A DNA stretch of 10,934 bases from Pseudomonadota bacterium (GTDB lineage: Bacteria > Pseudomonadota > Gammaproteobacteria > Acidiferrobacterales > Acidiferrobacteraceae): assembly GCA_021795255.1 (NCBI GenBank), contig JAJYPQ010000097.1, positions 1 through 10,934 on the forward strand. Reading direction: 5' to 3'. The notes beneath the pieces are model-generated. The model saw only the letters and a list, made by a program, of their open reading frames with translations. It was not told the origin of the DNA and searched no databases. Shown in pieces: positions 7,153-10,934 of the stretch. The number at the start of each line of letters is the position of its first letter. Positions within the stretch are counted from its first letter, which is position 1. A program made the translations under genes and the position numbers.

Positions 7153-7746
7153 ATGGCTAGGTGCGTAGCAAGGGAGCTTGTCGAAGGAAGCGGGGTGGAT
7201 GCAGAACGTTTGGTCGACCTATTGGTTGAACGGGCGCTGGGCGAGATGGCGAACTACTACTATTACACTTTGCTGCGGATGCATCTCGTGGGGGTCGAAG
7301 GGGACGCGCTGCGCAGGGTAATAGATGATGCTCGGGAAGAGGACCGTAACCACTTTGAAGTCTTAATTCCTCGAATCTACGAGCTCGGGGGGCGCCTACC
7401 TGCTACTTTTACCGGGGAGCTTGGAGCCTTAGGCGGGCTCCGTAACCTGCCGGCTGAGGCCGACGTACCGGAGATTCTTCCGGTCTTGTTGCGCTCGGCG
7501 GAGGAGTCGGTGCGCGCTTATACCCACTTGTGTGGAATCACGTCGGGCAAGGATCATCGCACTTATAATGTAGCGCTTGCCATTCTCCACGAGGAGATTG
7601 CGCACCAGGTCTGGTTTCTGGAGTTCCTCGGACGCGGGGTCCGAGAGCAGCAGGCCCGTCATCCGCGTGCGATCTCCCCATTTGTTACACAATTCCTGCA
7701 GTCTCAGCGGGTATCCGCACTCCAAAGTCATTCCTGCCCGGTCTAA
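7153..7746 (+). CDS. DPS-like ferritin of the archaeal-type DpsA (DPSL) family
   Basis: The product is 197 aa, with AAGGAGGCGGT directly before ATG 7153. The fold is a four-helix ferritin-like bundle. Helix one has ERALGEMANYYYYTLLRMHLVG (Glu31). Helix two has DAREEDRNHFEVLIPRIYELGG (Glu62/63, His67). Helix three has SAEESVRAYTHLCGITSGKDHRTY (Glu117/118). Helix four has LHEEIAHQVWFLEFL (Glu147/148, His151). The order and spacing suit a di-iron site within the bundle. The motifs EDRNHFE, PRIYELGG and GKDHRTY recall the DPS-like proteins first described in archaea, which oxidise iron with peroxide, store it and protect DNA. Three cysteines (4, 127, 195) are present. The gene starts about 107 bases after the YtxH-like gene and may have its own promoter. 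The C-terminal tail after residue 165 is extra and variable. Confidence 0.88.
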   Translation: MARCVARELVEGSGVDAERLVDLLVERALGEMANYYYYTLLRMHLVGVEGDALRRVIDDAREEDRNHFEVLIPRIYELGGRLPATFTGELGALGGLRNLPAEADVPEILPVLLRSAEESVRAYTHLCGITSGKDHRTYNVALAILHEEIAHQVWFLEFLGRGVREQQARHPRAISPFVTQFLQSQRVSALQSHSCPV

Positions 7747-8230
7747 GGTCAGATGCGGCCTCCTGTGTTTCGCTCGACAATGATCCCACCATTGTCGAGC
7801 GCAGGGGGTCGTATGATGTCCAGGGGTCCTATTACAGTTACGCGGCGATTGTTTCAGCGCATACGGTATTCGTTGCGGCTGTTCGCTTACTACGACTTAG
7901 TACCCGCGCCAGTCGTGCTCGCAAAATCGCCCTCAAGGCACTCTATCCTACCAAATCGTACGTGGCGGTAGGTAAGGCGCTACCGGACACCAAGGGCAAG
8001 GCCATCCGTGCGCGGGCTTGCATAGCGCGACGTCAGTCTGTCTTGCGGCGGCGATCTTAGCGACACGCGCCGTGAATGACCGGCATTTCGCGGGGGCAGA
8101 CATCATGCCCTTGCCTTGCTCTTCTGGGTGCGCAGCGCTGGTTTCGCATGGGTACCGAGGGAGTAGGTGGTCATGGAGGTGTTTAGACTGAGGTGTTAAT
8201 CTCGAATTTGAATCAAAAAGGAGCTTGTCT
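7747..8230. other. 484-base stretch without a convincing gene
   Basis: Reading frames here are short, lack ribosome binding sites and have arginine- and serine-rich, unlikely compositions. The stretch contains a strong hairpin at 7771-7801 and the mutually exclusive pairing at 7947-7985. The last 60 bases should carry the promoter and leader of the CsbD-like gene: an AT-rich tract, TGTTAATCTCGAATTTGAATC, then the AAGGAG ribosome binding site. It may contain a small RNA or a decayed gene, but neither can be shown from the sequence. Confidence 0.6.
7771..7801. repeat. Strong hairpin, 12-bp stem and 7-base loop, after the DPS-like gene
   Basis: CGCTCGACAATG and CATTGTCGAGCG are perfect inverted arms around ATCCCAC, beginning 25 bases after the DPS-like stop codon. 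No T tract follows on either strand, so it is not a canonical intrinsic terminator. It probably ends or stabilises the 3' end of the ferritin transcript, possibly together with Rho. Confidence 0.75.
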
Positions 8231-8422
8231 ATGAATCAAGAGCAGATGCAAGGCAAGTGGTCGCAGGTGAAGGGCGAAGCCAAACGCCGCTGGGGGAAGC
8301 TTACGGACGACGATCTCGTGGAAATTGAGGGTAACTACGATAAGCTTCTGGGGAAAATCCAGGAACGTCACGGTGAATCGCAAGAGAACATCAAGAAATG
8401 GATCGATTCGATTAACAGCTAA
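8231..8422 (+). CDS. CsbD-like stress response protein
   Basis: The product is 63 aa, with AAAAAGGAG about 8 bases before ATG 8231. The sequence shows the CsbD pattern: QMQGKWSQVKGEAKRRWGKLTDDDLVEIEGNYDKLLGKIQERHG. It is a small, hydrophilic, charged, helical cytosolic protein without cysteines. CsbD proteins rise under general stress in many bacteria, but their function is unknown. It is followed 45 bases later by the BON lipoprotein, a pairing that suggests one stress-induced transcript. Confidence 0.9.
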   Translation: MNQEQMQGKWSQVKGEAKRRWGKLTDDDLVEIEGNYDKLLGKIQERHGESQENIKKWIDSINS

Positions 8423-8467
8423 ATGGGCAATAGGATTTCCCACAACAAAAACGAGAGGGCGGTTACA

Positions 8468-8815
8468 ATGATGAAAAAATACGGCGTTTTAACTCCGAAG
8501 AGGGTTTTATTCAGCGCAGTTCTGGGAACAGTACTGGCGTTAGGAGCTGGTTGCGCCAGCACCGGTTCACAGGAGACGACGGGGCAGTATTTCAATGATT
8601 CGGCCATTACCTCAAAGATCAAGGCCAAGCTGCTGGAAGATCAGGCGCTCCAGGGATTCCAGATCAAGGTCGACACGTACCGTGGCCACGTAATCTTAAG
8701 CGGGTTCGTCGACCGCGCAAGCCAAGTCCGGCAAGCCACTCGAATAGCTCGCAGGACCCGCGGCGTGGTGAGCGTGCGTAACGACCTTGTCGTGAAAAGT
8801 ATGACCACGCAATAG
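8468..8815 (+). CDS. BON-domain lipoprotein
   Basis: The product is 115 aa. ATG 8468 was chosen because GAGAGGGCGG lies before it. An in-frame ATG directly after the CsbD stop (8423) would add 15 residues ahead of the signal. Residues 1-29 form a lipoprotein signal with lipobox LGAGC (Cys29). One BON domain spans about 45-110, with DSAITSKIKAKLLED, then VDTYRGHVILSGFVD (conserved Gly73 and Gly79), and ending GVVSVRNDLVV. BON domains bind membranes or envelope components, and OsmY and DolP are known examples. This single-domain lipoprotein is likely periplasmic and involved in envelope stress. It is convergent with the diiron oxygenase gene, only 5 bases apart, with no visible terminator between them. 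Confidence 0.92.
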   Translation: MMKKYGVLTPKRVLFSAVLGTVLALGAGCASTGSQETTGQYFNDSAITSKIKAKLLEDQALQGFQIKVDTYRGHVILSGFVDRASQVRQATRIARRTRGVVSVRNDLVVKSMTTQ

Positions 8816-8820
8816 CGTGC

Positions 8821-9699
8821 TCATGGCCAATTGATAGGAAGCCCGAGGCCGCGCAGGCGCGTCACCGTGGGACCGAGGCAGTGAGCGACGAAAAGTCGCC
8901 TCGTAGCGCTGGAGCGGGCGCGCGCGGCCCAAGGGCCGCTTGGGAGACCCGCCTCGCTGTAAAGGCTATCGGGAGGGTAATAGAATGTCGTTACAAAACG
9001 CTTTAACAGCATGCTTAGAACGGCGGCAAAGAATCGTCTTGTCGTCGGACGAGAGGCGTCCAGCCGAGTCGTGAGGATTTCTCGCCCATAGGCGATATGG
9101 CGCGCCTCGTCGGTACTGTGAAGCACGGAGAGCTCGACCGCGACGGGACACACCCCTTCGGCGTGTAACCGAATATAGCGATTCAAGCGATCGGGCACCT
9201 CTTCCCCCAGTAAGATCGCGCCCCAGAAGAGTGTGGAGTGGAAGGGTAGCTGTCGGCCTAGGCGTGTTAAAAGCCAGTCGTACTGTTGGAGGAAGACTCC
9301 ATCTCGAAGTCCGCTGCGAGCAAAAAATTCAAGAAACATCAGGCTGTGACCCGCCTCTTCGCGCAGCTCGTGGAGATGGTACACACGCGATTCCATGGGT
9401 CCGTTATGTGTAGCTTTCGCAAGGCGCTCAAGGAATATGCTCTCAAGCCAGACTCCGGCGTCGAGAAAACGCACAAATTCGTAATGCGACAGCGTGTGAC
9501 GGATATCGAGCGGTAAAGCGGTGTACTCGGGAGTTCCATACAATGATATGGCCTGTTCCGGCAACCAAAACGTGTTGCGCGATAAGCGATCCCAATTGAC
9601 TCTTGCTATGGGGTCGCGGTAGGGCGTGCTGTGCCGCGCAAGCTGGGTGGCGCGTTCACGGAAGAGAGTGGTCGGTTTCATAAGAGTTGTATTCGCCAT
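8821..9699 (-). CDS. AurF-like diiron oxygenase
   Basis: The product is 292 aa from ATG 9699. The frame is open upstream to 10056 through antisense tRNA, which is not coding. A later ATG at 9681 is also possible. Neither has a good ribosome binding site, but TATACT lies 8 bases before ATG 9699, as a -10 element of a nearly leaderless transcript would. Probable iron ligands are Glu86 (WLES), Glu115 and His118 (EEAGH), Glu167 (GEEVPD), His194, Glu198 and His201 (LHSTDEARH). Spacings 115/118, 167/194/198/201 match those of the AurF ligands Glu136/His139, Glu196/His223/Glu227/His230. AurF N-oxygenates p-aminobenzoate, but the substrate here is unknown and no biosynthetic cluster surrounds the gene. 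It is about 40 aa shorter than AurF. No membrane segment is evident. Confidence 0.85.
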   Translation of the reverse strand: MANTTLMKPTTLFRERATQLARHSTPYRDPIARVNWDRLSRNTFWLPEQAISLYGTPEYTALPLDIRHTLSHYEFVRFLDAGVWLESIFLERLAKATHNGPMESRVYHLHELREEAGHSLMFLEFFARSGLRDGVFLQQYDWLLTRLGRQLPFHSTLFWGAILLGEEVPDRLNRYIRLHAEGVCPVAVELSVLHSTDEARHIAYGREILTTRLDASRPTTRRFFAAVLSMLLKRFVTTFYYPPDSLYSEAGLPSGPWAARARSSATRRLFVAHCLGPTVTRLRGLGLPINWP

Positions 9700-9956
9700 C
9701 GGCGCGGAGTATAGCGTTCTTCCCCTAAGGAGCCTAGTGCTGTTCGGGGATATCCAGGGATGCTCGCTTCTGAGGTGGCTTCGGTTTTGGTGCATTCGGG
9801 CTCGTCCCTCGCTTAGGACGCATGGGCGGAGGCGCGGGGCGCGTATCGAATGTGGGGCCGCAAAGTTACTGGCTCGAGTGGCTCGACGTTTTACATGAGG
9901 GGGTAAAGCCGCTCGTTGCGGCGGATCGCAAGCTAGGTTAGTCTTGGCGGCCCGGG

Positions 9957-10047
<91 letters not shown>

Positions 10048-10686
10048 ACTACCCATGCGAATTGAATAACTAGTCCCCCGAAAATGGAGACATTCGAGTT
10101 CGGATCAGGAGAAGCACGGGAAGGGGCAGGCTGTGAATAAGCGAGTGGCCAGGCGATCTAGGTTGCGGTGAGCCCTGCGGCGTTCATTATATCCTAAGGA
10201 TAGTGCGGGACGTGCCGTAAGCAACTTTTCAGGCGTGACCCCAGCGTTTTTTTTAGTACCCGGTGTTACACCGGCTGCGTAGGGGGAACGACGTTTTTAG
10301 GCCCCGGTCTTCCTCCATCCTGGAATGCTTACGCCTCGTGCCCGACTTCCCTGTGATTGACCGTATCTTCGTGATCCCAAGGAGGATGGGTACTCCGCTT
10401 TCAGAGATTTATAGAGTTGTCGCCCAGTCTCTAGGGCAGCGCGCGCCTCGAACCCACCTTTTTAGCGGCCACGTCCGCGCAGAGGCCATGATCTCCATAC
10501 TCGTCTCCCTGTATTCGCGCGGCTCACACACCGAGTGATTTATTCGGCGATGGGACCTGTGTTTCTCTTTTCGCGGGGGGAACTTGGATATCCGGGGCCT
10601 GTCTACCTTTCCATACTGTGGCGCGGCCATGCGCGCTTAAGGTCGCGATAGAGACCCTAAGATCACGCAATCAGGAGGGGTAAACG
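10048..10686. other. 640-base stretch without a convincing gene
   Basis: No reading frame here has both a usable ribosome binding site and a recognisable sequence. Visible elements are a 13-base near-palindrome TATCCTAAGGATA (10190-10202), a minus-strand TATAAT (10192-10187), a run of eight T (10247-10254) without a preceding stem, and a 15-base hairpin CCGGTG-TTA-CACCGG (10260-10274). A strong AAGGAGG at 10379-10385 touches an ATG directly, with no spacing for initiation. The right end supplies the leader of the next gene. It may hold a small RNA or a decayed gene. Confidence 0.55.
10260..10274. repeat. Short hairpin CCGGTG-TTA-CACCGG
   Basis: Perfect 6-base arms surround a 3-base loop, 5 bases after a run of eight T. 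No T tract follows on the plus strand. On the minus strand the stem would be followed by GGTACTAAAAAAAA, so it is not an intrinsic terminator in either direction. Confidence 0.5.
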
Positions 10687-10884
10687 ATGGAAATCATCAA
10701 GAAGACGGCAGACACTGTGTTGCTGCGCTTTCAAAAGGCCGAGATCGCCGCGCTGAGCGATCCCATCATGAAGAATGCGGAAGATTTCGCGAGTGCTACG
10801 CTCAATATGGCCTATTCGCTGAAACAGCAAGCCTACCGCATGACCAACGACTTTTCGCAACCGCCGCACGCTTTTGGCGAGTAA
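10687..10884 (+). CDS. Small protein of unknown function
   Basis: The product is 65 aa. CAGGAGGGG ends about 6 bases before ATG 10687, so translation is likely. The sequence MEIIKKTADTVLLRFQKAE, then AALSDPIMKNAEDFASATL and NMAYSLKQQAYRMTNDF, is mixed and largely helical. It has no signal peptide, transmembrane segment or cysteine. I do not recognise the family. It is followed 13 bases later by another start with its own GGAGGAG, so it is probably the first gene of an operon that continues outside the window. Confidence 0.75.
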   Translation: MEIIKKTADTVLLRFQKAEIAALSDPIMKNAEDFASATLNMAYSLKQQAYRMTNDFSQPPHAFGE

Positions 10885-10897
10885 CGGAGGAGACACT

Positions 10898-10934
10898 ATG
10901 CGCGTTCTCAGAGAAGAGCCCCAGGCAGTCACAA
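10898..10934 (+). CDS. Start of a further gene, partial
   Basis: ATG 10898 is preceded by GGAGGAGACACT, a strong and well-spaced ribosome binding site. The first twelve codons read MRVLREEPQAVT before the window ends. It follows the 65-aa gene by 13 bases and is probably co-transcribed. Nothing can be said about its product. Confidence 0.6.
   Translation, partial: MRVLREEPQAVT

Noticed and set aside
7753..7971. Short plus-strand reading frame after the DPS-like gene
   Set aside because: It begins just before the 12-bp hairpin, lacks a ribosome binding site, and has an unlikely Arg/Ser/Pro-rich composition.
10247..10254. Run of eight T as an intrinsic terminator for tRNA-Ser(GGA)
   Set aside because: No stem can be formed immediately before it, and it lies 200 bases beyond the tRNA.
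10263..10538. 91-codon plus-strand reading frame from a GTG
   Set aside because: The GTG lies inside a hairpin with no ribosome binding site, and the product resembles nothing known. The internal ATG touches its AAGGAGG with no spacing.

Overview
The window looks like a chromosomal segment of a Gram-negative proteobacterium, most likely a gammaproteobacterium. The evidence is an MltF-type lytic transglycosylase with a lipoprotein signal, a BON-domain lipoprotein, strong AGGAGG-type ribosome binding sites, two tRNA-Ser genes with encoded CCA ends, and moderately GC-rich, evenly used codons. The genus cannot be fixed from sequence alone. The mix of small stress proteins with an archaeal-type ferritin-like protein would suit an acidophilic or chemolithotrophic lineage, but that is a guess.

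Layout. (1) Positions 1-1175, minus strand: mltF, cut by the left edge. (2) Positions 1286-1375: tRNA-Ser(CGA). (3) Positions 1492-6373, plus strand: a four-gene signalling cluster made of a membrane histidine kinase without a sensor domain, a hybrid kinase (pseudo-receiver, PAS, HisKA, HATPase, receiver), a GAF-GGDEF diguanylate cyclase, and a receiver-LuxR response regulator. (4) Positions 6458-8815, plus strand: a stress cassette of a PLDc_N-type small membrane protein, a YtxH-like protein, an archaeal-type DPS-like ferritin, a 484-base noncoding gap with a strong hairpin, a CsbD-like protein and a BON lipoprotein. (5) Positions 8821-9699, minus strand: an AurF-like diiron oxygenase, convergent with the BON gene. 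(6) Positions 9957-10047: tRNA-Ser(GGA). (7) A 640-base stretch without a convincing gene. (8) Positions 10687-10934: a small unknown protein, then the first codons of another gene.

How the genes may work together (inference). Two kinases, one carrying its own receiver, sit beside a c-di-GMP synthase and a DNA-binding response regulator. This looks like a self-contained phosphorelay whose outputs are transcription and possibly c-di-GMP. The genes directly downstream encode envelope, DNA and iron stress proteins and are natural candidate targets. Two separate di-iron carboxylate proteins (DPS-like and AurF-like) add an iron/oxygen theme. The tRNA-Ser genes bracket exactly this block, so a horizontally acquired unit is possible, but no integrase or transposase is visible.
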